From Erodium maritimum (taxonomy: Eukaryota > Streptophyta > Magnoliopsida > Geraniales > Geraniaceae), in NCBI GenBank assembly GCA_963921825.1, contig OY997588.1, positions 13,406,001 to 13,470,000 of the forward strand: 64,000 nucleotides of DNA, given 5' to 3'. Numbering within the stretch: the stretch's first letter is position 1; each line of letters opens with the position of its first letter. Below the pieces are notes generated by a model. That model saw nothing but the letters and a program-made list of their open reading frames with translations. It was not told where the DNA came from and ran no database searches. Made by a program: the position numbers and the translations under genes. This document shows positions 45,545 through 60,500 of the stretch, piece after piece.

Positions 45545-48500
45545 TCAAGGATTGTCATTCTTGTCAAGGAAACTCAGCAAAAACCCACTCACTATCCTCC
45601 TTGCTACAGGATTTGGAATACAACGGCATAATCGTCCGTCGATATAAGCTACAATGGTCGAAAATACAAATCTTCCCACACCCCATTTCCATGTCATCTT
45701 CACCTTCTCTCGCCCCTCTTCTTGAGGCACAATCGCTTGGTCCAAGTTTGCCTTCTCTCTCTTCAACTTTATGCCAGCCATAAACTGACCACTTTGCTTT
45801 CTCAGCATGCGGATTGCAAAGCTCACAAACAGGTGTTCACACAATGTCAGCACCGTTGGTCCAAATTTCCATTCCTGTGCAAGAGAAACTCCTGTTAAAC
45901 TATTCCAAGAATAACTATGGTAGTAGGAGATGAATGTCTTTTGCTGGTGGTCAATGTGCCAGGTTGTGCATTAACAAAATGAAGAATTGAAGTTATCATA
46001 TGATGCTTTAGTCCATTCTCATCCCCTCATGTCACCCTATTTTCACTCCCATTTCAAAAAAGAGAAGAATCAACATGAAGCTGAATTACATACTAGTTAA
46101 GGTGATTCCCAAACTCTTGCATAAAAGCAGCCTAAAGCAAATTGATGATATTTACTGCACATATCCTGCGTCTTTTAATTTTTATTGGCACTAAAGCAGG
46201 AAATTTAGCCTAACCTAACCTAACATTATGAGATCCTAGTCACTAGGCACAATATTTACGTGTAAGATATTAGAGGAGGGTGACAAGGCACCACTTTCCA
46301 ATGAATGCCATCTAGTGTGCGCATAATAAGTTCTACCAACAGAAGGGAGGAAAATAAATTGGAGGGACACTTACACTGTCTCCTCTTAGATGGCGTAGAG
46401 GCTGAGACGTGGTTGAAGAATCTCCTTTTAACAAGGCCTTACTTACAAGAAATCCCCTTACACGATCCATGATCTCCTCTATCAGGGAGCTATTTGGGGG
46501 TAAATTTTTAAGGAAAACCTGTTGCAATTGGTAAAAAGCATAAATAATCTTCCACGCACATCAATAAACACAAAATGACCAGAAGTTAGATCAGACAGGA
46601 AAGCAGAAGGAGATTATTCATGCATACCCCCCATCCATTTATCAAATAAACTGAACATTTGTGTCATCACAAAATATGAAGCAGAAGGAGATTATTCATG
46701 CATACCCCCTATTCATTTATCAAATAAACTGAACATTTGTGCCATCACAAAATATGAAGCAGAACTAGATGATTATATCTGGGCATCGTGCACCGTACAG
46801 CTATTGCTGAGTTCGATTTTTTTTGCACACGGCAATGGACTCAAATCATCAAGTCACTAGACAAAGGGTGTCCAGGTTACAATTTCGCTTGCAAGATAAT
46901 TGTTCACAAATACACAGTCAATCCTACTCAAATATAATCTCAGTTATTACCTGATTGTCAATGACTCTCACTCTAAGATATTCTTGTTTATACATTGTAT
47001 CCAACATAGCTTGCAGATATCCTTCAATATACAACTGCACCACAAAATAGGTTTGATATTAGAAAACAAAAACTTAAATCTTAAACATAAAGGTTTCTGC
47101 AGCACAATCTGTGTTAGACTGAGTTGGCAAATGTTAGAATATGAATTAGTGATGAGCAGTTGAAGAGTCTACTATTAAATAGGTAGTTAGGAGGTAAAGA
47201 GTACCATTAATGAGGTACTTAAATGCTAGTGTTATCTATAAATAGAGAGCTACTCTTGTTCTTTGTATCAAGTTATCATCAATATATTCCCTACATCTCC
47301 TAGTTTTACAGCAAATATTGTTTCTCCATACCCTCATGTAAAGACTGTTTCTTGACTATTCTGTTATGGGGTTTTCACAAAATTTCATACTGGCTTTGTC
47401 TAATTGTCTCGTAGCCCAACCACATTGAGTGGGTAGAGGACACAATAAAAATTCTGGAACCTAATAGTAATCTATATATTCAAACTAGGAAGATAGTGCA
47501 CCAGTATCTAAACAATGTCCAAGCATCTACGTTATGGAGACATAAGGCATAATGATACAAATTGGTCATCAGACACGTCTGTATTACAAATTACCTCGTC
47601 AACCCCAGGACTACGATCAAGCTTGATCTTTCTATCTGGGCCACCTTCCATCAGAGCGTTCCCTAACAGTGATGGCTCCATAGCCAAATGCAATATTCCT
47701 TGGTGAAATCCACTCATCTAAAGCGCCACAGATATCCAGATGTCAGTATCATTGACTTCAATAGTGAATAATAACCTTGACATCCTTATTGGAACATTAA
47801 AGATACATAATAATACAAATTAGATGCATTCATGATCGAAAGATGAATATTACCATTCCATTAAAACCACTTGTTTCTGCTCCCTTCAGAACAGAGTCTG
47901 ATATTTCAGTGACAGTGGCAAAGAGTACATTAGACCCAGCCGTTCTCAACTGCAAAACCACAACATGATTTATTTGTCAATGAAGCAACAGTAGCATGTT
48001 CACAGATGTTAAAATGAATTAATGTAAGCTTACAGTTTTCCCCAGATCACCGAAGTAACGTTTTGTTCCTGAGAATCCTTTACCATCAATGCATTTACTG
48101 ATGAGTTTGAAGGTACCTAGTAAAAGTGCAAGACAACACAGAAATTGGCCATCAATGGGCCTTGGTTATATAACACACTAAAGATACCACATAACTCCAC
48201 AGCTATGCAAATAAATATACTTGTAAACTATGACAAACTCAGCAACTGATTCTAAGCTATAAAAGATCTTTTTAGTTTACTGACTGCAACCATAACGGAC
48301 ATGTAAATATGAAACCAACAGTTACTATTCAACAACAGTGTGAGAAGAAAGGAGAGAAAATGTACCTAAAGTAAGGCCAGGAAGATTCCTCAACCCACGT
48401 GATGGATCGAAAAACACATCAAGAGAAGAAGAAGCCAAGTCGTCAAAAATGGATGCACAAAATGGTGGAAGATAGGGACTTCCTTTAGCAATACAGATGG

Positions 48501-51500
48501 CCCTCATGGCATGCCTGTTTTTTTTTACAGAAAAAGAATAATTTTACACACTAAATAAACTACAAAAATTGATAACCTAATAAATATGTGATATGTGGAA
48601 CTGACAATTTTGTTTTCCCTTCAGCTACTACTAGAATAGTATGAAGGTGCCGAATTTGTGGACTGTCTGGTATTATCTAGATGATCTATCTTCTACTTTT
48701 TCAGATATTTATATTATGGATTGCAAAAAAAGAGGATAAATCTGCAACAGCGATACCATGAATAATGTTGTGCACATTTAATAAGCAACTCCCGCATTGT
48801 TATCAAAGCATGAGTAACCAAGACTCCATTCAGCTCCAAAACTTTATTGCTTATCGCAGGAACCTACAGAAGTAGGTATATGGGATAAAGTCACGCAGTG
48901 ACAAATGCCTTACACATTTGAGAGTAATAAAATCAAGCATTCACAACCCCAAAACTCCTGCCATACCTTCACCACACTGTGAAGCAAGGACCTCAGAGCC
49001 TCCTGAGCTGAGGTATAACTTGCATAAGAATCACCCGGTAGAAAGTTCGCAATAATCTATACAGGGACATTAACACAAGTCATATAACATTCATATCAAA
49101 ATTAATACAGATTTCCATAATATTTACTATATTTACTGATCAGAAGCATCAATACCTTTATTGGGTGGATCTCAAAATGATCAAAGTAAAACTGTTGACT
49201 CTGGGTTGATTCACTGAGAGATGATCTCCAGAATGGAACAATTCTCATTAATGTTTCCTCGTCAAGGTTCAAATCTAGTGTCTGTGTGTCCAAATTAAAA
49301 GATCAGGGTAGTTACAGGCAATGCATGCAAACATAATATATTACCAAACCTAAGCTAATCACATGCTAATATGTCAGAAGAAAATTTAGAAAAAGAAATA
49401 CTAAATGGCTTTATGTAATATTCATGAGTAGCAGAGGTGTACTGCCTAAATTACCTGCAGAACAATGGATGAGTATCTAACTTGTTTAACCTCAGAACTA
49501 ACTGATAGAAATACAAAAACAATTTTGACCACAGGATCATTTGAGTCATGGTCTAACTGGTGTCTCCGAAGCATTGCTGCAAAAGGTGCTCCAACCCATT
49601 TCTCGTCCACATTCACGGCCTGCATTATTAGAAAAAAAAGGCAATTTAGTACTCCGTGTGCAGAAAATGGATAAAAGGATTATTAAGCTTGCAAGAGACT
49701 TCAAGAAGCACTGTTTTTAGGGGTGGAAACCTTATTAGCTTGTAAATTATGAAAGAGATCTTATCCAAACATCAAATTGTATGCAATGATATGTACAAGT
49801 CAATCACTCTTTCACGCAATACTATGAAACTATTACCTCTATAGTAATCTGGTTATACATCTGACGATCAGCAACAACAGAATCCAGATTGATATTGGCA
49901 AGCCTTGCAACAATTATTGGCGTATAAACTGATGGCCCACTTCTAGTTACATCCTACAGAGAATCATAAGCATATGTAAAGTTTAGTATGAAACTACGCA
50001 GGAAAAAAGCTCACTTATTTGCAATTAATTAAAAACACCAAAAAACTGAAACCAAAGGGCATAATTAACAGGAATTGAAATTGAAAAAATAAAATGAATT
50101 CTGTGACCTAATCAATATTGTGATCAGGACTGACCTGCCTTTCAACTTCAAGTAAGTGAACTGCAAACTGTGAAATTCTTAGTTGAATCTTTGCACTTGA
50201 ACGAGACACTGAATCTCCCTGGTGACTATCAGAAAACTCACAAACTCGTAAAACCCGTGTTGGACCATCAGCATATATTTCATACCCCAACTTTACCAGC
50301 TCTATCTCATTAAATTTTCCAAAACTAGTTCTCTGGTCTCCAAATGTCTCAGCCCAACCTAGGTGAGATGTCAACCCTCCGTATTGCCTGGTTTTGAACA
50401 AAGGTTTCCAAGACCGCACCTTATCCAACTTAATTTCACGTAAGAGATGCAAGCCTACAAGGAAAATAATGTTACCAGTTATTTCATATACACTTACAGT
50501 ATCAATAAGAAATAGATTCAGAAGTTACAAATGGAATGATATAGACCATGTCTTTAATGAGGGAAAACCTCAAGTTAGCAACTTCAAGAACGCATCTTTT
50601 TAACAATTGGTAATATGATGCAATTATTATAGGGCATAAGTAATTAACTATCTGCCACTCAGATAATTTCCAACAAAGAAAAAGCTCAAGTAAAATTGCA
50701 TTACTCGGAAGTACATTGTGACCTCACACTTTAAACCTTCATGGTATAATCTTTTCAAATTTTAGAAGATGACATATGTGGGTGGCGGCTTAGTTTCTTA
50801 CAGGTGAAGCTGATGGATTTTAGACCGAAACCAAATTACCATGAACAAACATAAAATCATCAGTGACTACCATTGATTTGGATAACCAATTTGTGTGGAA
50901 GTGTTAAATCATCCCAGACATAATCAACACTGCACTCTGATCCAAGAACTTCATGCTCTGACGAATCCTGTACATTGTCCAATGATAATCGGAAAACAAA
51001 ATTAGCACACTTATCATATATCTAAGTAATATACATAATACTGCTAGTTGAGGGCCATGGAAAACAGAACCAAAGCCCAACCTTTTGATAGTACGTGAGG
51101 GACGCATTACATAAATGGTTCTCAATACGATATGGCAGACTGATATTAGGTGGACTCTGAAATTGCAAAACGAAAGTAGAACCTTCTTCAACCACATGAA
51201 CAACCGCGATCTCTGCTATATTGTTCTCTGACGCAGTTGCTTGATTTGAATGTTTCCGGAATTTCAAGAAAAAGCGGCCTAATGAAGCAATACATATAGG
51301 ACCCGACCAACCTAGCTCCAAATTATTCAGCCGAAATTGAACGAATAGTATTGAATCATCATTGTCATCTTTATGCTTTCTGATAAAGTTCTCAAATAAA
51401 CTATATTCTTTTCTCTTGCCAATCCCGTCACACAGCTTTAAAGTTGTTCTCTGTTTACTCTTGATGAGGATTGTGCCAGCCGTGTCATCCTTGTCATGAG

Positions 51501-54500
51501 AATAGGAAAAAATTTAAAACGGAAAACAAAATTCAGAAAATATCGTCCAGACACATTCTACACAAAATTTGCTTCTGAATTCACTGGTTATGGTTATGGG
51601 CAAACCTGCAAATAACATTGACGAACAGTGATACTTTCTTCTGATTTATTCAACACAACATATCGTGGAGCCACGGCTACAGTACGTGATGGAACAACTG
51701 CCGTACTCAAAGATGACTCTACACAGACCCCAAACTTAGTAATATATTGTAGCCCATCTCCTTCCTCCGCTTCCAAACTTATCTCTGCTGCACCTGATAA
51801 AACATCCAAATGTAACAATGCCTCAGATGCCCTATTTTCTAACAATTTGAGCCGGACCTTGTTGGATCTGTCAATAGATAAAAATATTCTGTGAGAAGAT
51901 AGGAAAGACTAAAAACAAGGAATTTCATGTACCATGCAGGGCAATAAGGTTCCCATATTCATATAGGCATTCCTGAAATAACTTGGCTTACTTTAAGAAC
52001 CAAGATTCAGTTGACTTTGGAGGCAAGAGCAATCCTAACTCTGGAGGAATGTTGTCACTATACTTCCCTACTTCATCCCTGCATGGATTATGTTTCAGAC
52101 AGATGTCCGTAATTGAATATTGATAAACAGACACATACAGAATCATATAGAAAGACATGGATCAAGGTCAGACAGAATCTACTGTATATAATAAACTCTT
52201 GGATCAAGCTTCACCTGGATAAAGGCTTCTGATTAAGTTCACAGAAGAAAAGGGAAAAATCACTGTCATTCTTCAAAGCATATGGTGTAAAGATAGTGGC
52301 CTGCAGACAAACACACAGTTTAGATATCTCCAGCGGATAAGAATATCAACTACAATAAAATAACATAATATAGACATGACATAACAACCTCTAATATACC
52401 CTGGTCTCCACGAAATAATCTCAAGGAAGCAAAGTACTTCCCACAACCAAAATCTAAATCAATGTCCAAAGAATGAACATCATCTTTCTCCTTACGTAAC
52501 TTCTTGGCCCAATCACCACTGTTTACTGGTTTGCAACTTGAAGAAAACGCAGTCAAAGTAACATTAAAATATATTGTGGCAGGGTTAACATAAAAGTTAA
52601 CTGCTGATCCACTTGACATGGTTGCCTGTTTCCTTGTATCATCAGAGTTGCAACTGGTAGTAGATAGATCTGTGGAAGGGTAAAAATATGACTTACACAA
52701 CCATGTATCATGAAAATTAACACTTCAGAAATTCTTAAGCTCTAACCTGTTTCAGTTAAAAGCACATGTATCTCTGAGTGCAATAAATTAGATACCCTGA
52801 CAGTAGGGAGAAGAAAGATTTCCTTTTGCTCTTGCAGAGCAACAGTTGAACTTTCAGGTCCATCTCCATTATTACCAGGTTGTATGACAGGCACCTCTCT
52901 CCTAATGCACTGAACGAGAAAATGCATTTTAGAGACATGTCCATCTTCAGATATGAGGGAGCAGTTCACAGTGCTGAAGGAGCAGTTCACCGATTCAATA
53001 GATATAGCTTTCCGGACTTTGTAATACAATTTATCAAAAATTCCTGACAAAAGAACTGCTTTTCCTCCTTTGAGATCATCTGACCATTCAACCGACAATG
53101 GATTCTCCATGTCTATCAAGCCCTCTGAGACCTCAGGTCTAAAGGAAAGTAAGAAGTTACCTGCAAGTTATTATCAACCACATTCTTTTCAGAAGAAACT
53201 TGAAGACCCAACTAAAACAGAAAAGAAGCATGTGAAAATCATGAACATTGAATTATGAACAACTGCATTAACTATAGACTGGGTTGGGAAACTTTGAAAT
53301 GTTATTAAGTTGTATTCAAAAGTTGTAAGACCAAGAAATCTAATACAACAGTATTATTAACTCAAGAAGTACGATTATTGGCCATTTTGGTCCCTAAAGT
53401 TTGTGAAGACATTTTATTCTACATGTTTTTTTAGGTTCATTTAGTCATAAGAGTTTCAACAGTGGGCCAGAATAGTCTTTGTTGTAGGTTAACCATTAGT
53501 CAAATGGTTGACATATGTCACGCCTATATATTTAATTGTTTGACTAACATTGACTAATAACAATGACTAATTTGGCCCAAATTTTAAATTTTGGGGACTG
53601 ACTAAAATGGATAGTTTCTCAAAGTTTATGGATTCAAATGGCCAATGATCCATAATAACACGAATATTCTATGATTATAACAAAAGGAAGAAGAGGAATA
53701 AATGAATGGTTGATATAAGATTGAAGTTGACGATGGCTAATAAAGAAATATGTTGTGATGTAATAATCAAGCGGATTTGACAATTCATACCAACACTCAA
53801 GGACATCAGCGCCTTCTTAAAGCCCCCAGATAAATTAATAGCATCCAACATGGTCATGGAATCGTCCAGTGTATCACCACTCTTTAGCACCCAAGTAGCA
53901 AACTCCATTTTATTTTCTTGAGGTCTTTGAAACCGTAACTCCAATGGGAACTCAGTTCCATTGTGTATTCTTATTAGAGGAGATACTACAATTGACAAGC
54001 CATCCTACAAACAGTAACAAGTTGTAGATTAGAATAGCAGAAAAGAAAAGCCGTTTAAATACTGCATCTTAATGAACTCGATATGTGGCGAATTTGAAAG
54101 GAATAACTTGAGCACATACCTTAGTTTTTGTTGAAATATCCACCACGATAAATGGCCCAGGGTAAGATCTTGAATCTGCTCAAGAAAAAATGGGATAGGC
54201 TTAACCCACACAAATATTAGGCAATAACAAACTCTGGAATCTTGACAATTAGGGAACTAGCATAAAACGATCAATTGATTGCTTCTGGAAATAAAATGAA
54301 TTAAGTGATTGAAAAAGTCAAGGAGGCTGATGTCACAATGGGTGTGCATAGTGGAACTGGTAGAGGTAAGCCCATATTTCTCTATCCTTTGGTCAAGCAC
54401 TACTTATCCCTCTCCATCAGAACTTGATGAATTGCTATTTAGATGAATTTGCCTATGAATTATAATTATCCCTCGTCCTTCTCCCTAGAATCACTTCACT

Positions 54501-57500
54501 ATTTCCTCTTTTTCTGCACAAAAACATACTACCTAACAGCATTTCTATTTGTGGCCATGCAACTTTTCCAAAACTCTATTTGGTACATTAAGCTCAACCA
54601 ACAATCTTTTCTTAAAGTTGACAAGTATAGTTAGGCAGTAACTTGAGCCTTCTAATTAGAAATTGTGCTTTTTTTTCTTTTCTCGTTATTGCCAATCTAT
54701 TGGCCAGGAGTTTGTTGATCCATTTTGGGATCTCTTTCTCCTTTTATAATATTTTTTTTGTTGCTGATCTGAAAAAAAAAATGGAAGGTTTGTGCCCTCG
54801 GCGATCAAAGTTAAAATCTGTCTGAGCACTTCTGACACAAACATAAAAATTCAATTCAAAACAATGCCAAAAGATAAATTGTAGGTCATAAAGTAGTCAA
54901 TGGTCCTTGAGTATTATCAGAAGCATTTTCAAAGGGAAGAGAAACAAATCCTACAAAATAATAAGTAGAAGATGATGGCTTAACATACCCTTAGGAGATA
55001 CTATGCGCGTTCTCCAAGCTAGTGATTGATCTTGTATATGAGAAACGGAAATTGAAGAAGTTGAAAACGATCCAGGAACAGAAAGTTGGATAGAAACAAC
55101 CGACGTGACTTCTGAAAGTTGGTCTTGTATTGTTGAGTGCCTAGCAATTGTGTCAATACAAGATCTATCAAACTGACAATTAACAGACAAACATTTATAC
55201 AGAAATATATGTGCGTGAGTTTGTATGCGTATGTGTTGTATACCTAAAAAATCTAGGTACAAACAGTGGATGAAGACGTCCTTAGTTGCTCTCTGATGAA
55301 GAACCACATAAAGGTTCGTTTATAAGCAAAGAAAGGATTGTGGCCAGATACTGAGAAAGTAGTATGAGATCAAGTTTATTCCTTTTACAAGTCCAAGATA
55401 AAACAAAAACAAAAAACACAGCCTGGCCTATGCACTCCAGGTGCCGTTTATGAATTTACGATATCTATATATCGGGTAGAGTGGGTGGGGCGTGTTCGCC
55501 CCGTTCCCGTCAAGTTCGGGAACATCCGGTCCCTTTCGGGTTCAAGGTGTTTTGTCATCCCTATTGATGTCCATATATGCCCTATTTCTAGTTTGGTTTT
55601 TCTATTTTAGTATAGGTTTATTCCCAGTATAGAGGGGTCTCTTATTATATGTTACGAGCCTTACGGTCCGTTACAAAGTGGCGTACCAGGAAAAAAAAGG
55701 CCACAGAGTGGCCGGCTAGGGTTTTGGCTTTTGGTTAGTTAGTAGTTTATTTCCTTTTTAATTAATGTCTTAGGTTGCAAGTTATAGTAGGATTTTGAAA
55801 CGTTGGTAGGTTTACAATTAATGTCATATTAGAATTGGGAAACCTTTATGGTTATTTAAACCGTGAGAGAAGAATGAAATAATCAGACTGAGAATTAAAA
55901 TAAATTGTTTAGTCTCTACGAGGTTTTCGAGTTCTCTCTTAACGAGCTCGTATTTGGGTCCTATAACGCGATCCAGAAATCAGGACCTTATCATTATACT
56001 TAATGAAATAGAAAAAGGCGACGTATAAAGGGAAGAGTAAAACTCGGCTATGAAGGTTGAGCTTGTAGTTGTGGAGCTCGACAAGATGTATGAAACCAAA
56101 TTTTAAGAGTCGACATGGAATCATGAGCATTATTGTCCATGTGACCCCTGCAACACGTGTAAAAGTCCAGCCTTACACGTAAGAGGGTATATCTCACATT
56201 GAATGAAAGTAGAAAAAGGTACATGGTATCATGGCCTAATTTGGTTTTGAGTTTTTGGCTTGATCTAAAAAAAGATAAACCCAACTATATTGGTTGACCT
56301 GTTGGTTGTGGAACTCGACATGATATATGTATTCTGATTTCAAAGTTCCACATGGTATCATGATCTAATTTGGTATAGTGTTTGTGACTTGTTTGTGTTT
56401 CTTCCTCATTGGTTCCTGGCACTCATGCAAAGCTCCTTGTGTTATCCTCTAGGTTCGGGAAAAGAAATATTGCACCAAGTGACCTTTTAATATACTAATT
56501 GGGGTTTCCACCAAAAACTTAAACTTATGGATCTGAATAAGTTTGTCAGTCAATCATGAAAATTCGATTTTATTTTAGAAACGTGCAGCTGGACAACAAA
56601 ATGAGCTTTCCACATAAACCAAGAATTGACTGGGAGGAAATACAGACCGGCCAAATAGACCCAAGACAACCCTACTTTATTGTACCGTGTTGAACATAAA
56701 ACTAACCGAAAAGCTTAAGCTGATATGAATTGTCTAACTAGTATATCAAATAGTATCACTGACTTCTCATTCTTTTCATGTGGGACAAACATAAACAAAT
56801 AAAAGAAGCTGTTAGAACTAAGATATATATAGGCAAATTCCTATACCTATTTGGATTGGTTTAGTTAGTATATTTCCTAATTCATATAGGTTCATCCCCT
56901 ATATATAGGGATCCCTCATTGTGAGTTAATCACTAAGAATTATCAATAATACTTCTATATTTTGGAATTGAACAGAAGCGAAAGAATTTAAATAAAAAAA
57001 TAGTTAGAATTATGATCTTTATATCAAGACTGTACCTTAAGAAAATTGAAGAAGACTGCTTTCCAGCTATTGTTACACTTCTCTTGTTATAGAATTCACA
57101 GATGAGGCTTAAGCCAGATTTGTTTTCAACCTGTCATGTAGAATTGTTATGAGGATTCAAGTAAAACCAGCCCGAGGACTAAGTATAAGAGATCAGATCA
57201 TGCTTGTGTGCAAATCTGCTGCATGTATTGCAGAGAAATGAATCAGATGGAGAACAAAACAATTCTACCCACTCATCCAAGCCAGTTTATTATGTGTCTG
57301 ATAAAAAGATATTTTAAGGAATAACAACTTGATACCCCATATCTGGTAAAGATTAAAAATCAATGTACTCCCAAAATAAAGTAATTAGATTCAAGTGGCA
57401 TCAATACTTCATATAGGCTAATTAAACAGTGGAATAGAGAACCTTGCAAGATTTGGCCAGAATCAGGGAACTTCTCACTGAAAAGGGACCAGCCAAATTT

Positions 57501-60500
57501 AGTTCCCCTATTATAAAAAGAAGTATGTCCAAAGAAACTTCAGCCAGAGAGATTTCCAACTGCCATTATTACACAACAGAATCATTAATAATATTGTACA
57601 CAGCATATGAGTCCTTGAAGAGTATACTATGCTATTTTCCCCCAAACCCTCACCTCTTTACTTCTGCAATAGAAATGAACAGGTGCTTTGTGCTGAGCGT
57701 GGAAGCTGGAACGGTAAAAGATGCTTATTTCCACTGGGCGGACAAGTTCTCTCCTATAATACAAACAGAATGAAAATAATTAAAACCTTGAGTAGATCAA
57801 AAGAAGATTGCTTAAGAATGAAGCGGTGTAATTCTGCTCTAACTAACCACCCACCAGAAGTTTGACTGGGCATCATAGTAATATATAGCTGCACTTGATG
57901 TGTTTATTACCCTGGCTTTAGTAGACAGAATCTGAACTATTAATTGGATATTATCCACGCAACCACGAAGAATTGGAAACACGTCCCTTCTATTTGATAG
58001 TTCATGAACAATTGAGAAAGAAACTTTATCAATACTGATATTAATCCAAGGGTGACTCAGAATTTCTCCAGAACCTATCTCTTGTTGATGATCAGTACCC
58101 GAAGCCTGTGCTGGATGGCCATCTTCAGGAGGTAAATGAAGATCATGGAACACTTTCATCTTGAATGGATTTCCAGAATTTGTAACAAACTCTGGAACCC
58201 CATCTACAAAAGCAACAGCACGGTCATTCTTTTTATTCACTAAGTAAAATGTATTTTTAACCAACTGTTTATGTGGTTCCCAGTCCACATCATCCATATA
58301 GTTTTCATGCTCGCAAGGAAGCATTTTCCAAAGCGCCCAATTGCTATCATCTGTGCTAGAGATATCAACAAAGCCTGACCTTGGACGACAGTTCAATCGC
58401 AGTGGTTCCCCCGAATTGGTTTTAGCGTGCAACGATATCAGGGAGAACCATGAAACTGGTGATTTCCACCTCCTTTGGTTGTCGTACTTGACCTATATTA
58501 ATAGGCCAAAGCAGAAAGTTTAGGTATATACCCACTGTGACACCTAGAAAAAAGCAAACAATTTTTTGCTGAACAATAAAGAAAATGAATAATCAATGAC
58601 CAACACAAGGTGGGTCAAGCGGTAAAGAGCTCCTTTCTACATAAGGGATGTCTTGAGTTCATACCTAAGTACATTCAATTTGATTAGGAATTAGATAAGG
58701 AATTGCTGATTCATAAAAATCAGCTAAGAGGTTTGTGGCATTAGTTGTGGAAAGATATTTAATTTGGATAATGTGAAAAGCAAGATGTACTACAAGTATC
58801 ATCTGAACAACTAACCCAGCATAGAAGAGAGCATAGAAAATGGAGAAACTATTAGGAAGAAGGGAGAAGATGAGATGAAATTGACTTCAATATGAGTAAA
58901 ATGCATACCGCACGTATCTAGAGGCAGTTTTACTAAAATTGATAACTAATAAACATAAGGAAATTACTAATACCTTAACTGAGACCGAAAGATGAGCACT
59001 TCACGAGACTAAAATATGGTTCATACACATCACCAAGCAAGCTTCTTTCTTCAAAATAGTGTATCTCTTAAGCATTAGTCCTTAAATACGGTTGAAGCAC
59101 TAAATATTCGACATGAAGGCCTATTAAGTGCACGCAAACTCCATAAATTAGAACACTTCCCTATTGGAATTTAATATTCAATAAATTCTATCTCTGAAAG
59201 AGAAATGATATTGCAGGATTATTTTATCACTTATCTATAAGAATAAACCACTGACATATAAGATTCAACTACCCTACTGAAAGGAAGGAATATTTATTAG
59301 GAGGGAAACCTTGGCGTTATTGTTCCATACCAATGGACCATCTGCTAACTCTAAAAGCTAGGGTTATAGATTTAAGGAGTGTTTGTTGCCATCATTCATT
59401 TCATCCATAAAAAAACTCATTACTCGAAATGTAAATAGAAGCTCAATACCTTGAAGAGAGCCCTTTCCCCTACAAGAGAATAATGAAATGCCCCAGCTAA
59501 ACTGTAGTTATTCTCTTCACCTTCAACTGAAAAATACATGTGTTGGTGGACATCTTGAATTGCAACAATTGCTCCTGTACAAGTCGTGAGATGGTTAGTT
59601 CCAATTCCCTCTCTACATGCAAGCATAAGATAAAACCATAACTGAATTAAAACACATTTATTACCATTTGGAATCATTTCTTCAAAATTATTCTCACTTT
59701 CTTGATTACTGGAACTGAGTTTTTGTTTTAATTCACTGGTGGTCTCTTTTTCAAATATCCCAGAGAAGGATTCAGCAGTGGATAAAATCATCTGTTGCAA
59801 TATAAGAAGGTTAGAATGCCGTAACAGATGCCTCAACAATTGTTGGCCCAAAGCAAGATAAGTATTTCATTAGTTGATGTTAAGAAATAGTTACAGCTAA
59901 GACAAAAATGAATATGGCTGAGACAATAAAATAGAATAACTCACCTGAATTTCAGCAAGTGAAACTGTCACATCAAAACCTGAAACAGAACCACTGCCAA
60001 CCCATGCCCGATTTAAGATCAGGGGAGCATTTTCAGACCCTGATGGCTTTTCAACTGATATGGAAACAGCTAAATGCTTCAAGATGTAGCTACAGTGATC
60101 TAAACAACTGGCTTCAGATATAAAAGAATTTTCAGAAAGTTCTTTAGGGGAAACAGGTTCTCTTGTGCAACTTGTAATATCAGCTGGATAAATCCAATCC
60201 TGATTACACTTAAAAGCTTGAGGATCTCCATCTTTGGAGGGAGACGACTCAGAATTTGATGGCGCAGAAGAAACCTTAGACATCTGAATTTCACTTTTCA
60301 TGTCTTCATGGAAAGTTTGAGAAAGAATGGACAGCCGAGAAAGGTCAAATACTAATATCCTTCTCATATTTTCCAATTCAAGTTTCAAATGAGCATTAAC
60401 CTCTAAAACGACTTCCCGAATGCCACCTACAAAGTGCACTAAAAGGATAAATACATTTGACATAAGAATAACAACAATATATCACTACAGAAGGAATGCA

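Noticed and set aside
53162..53206. Possible extra in-frame exon (LGLQVSSEKNVVDNNLQ)
   Set aside because: It does not fit the phases of the neighbouring exons. Joining 53791 directly to 53160 gives the conserved VGNFLLSFRPE reading.
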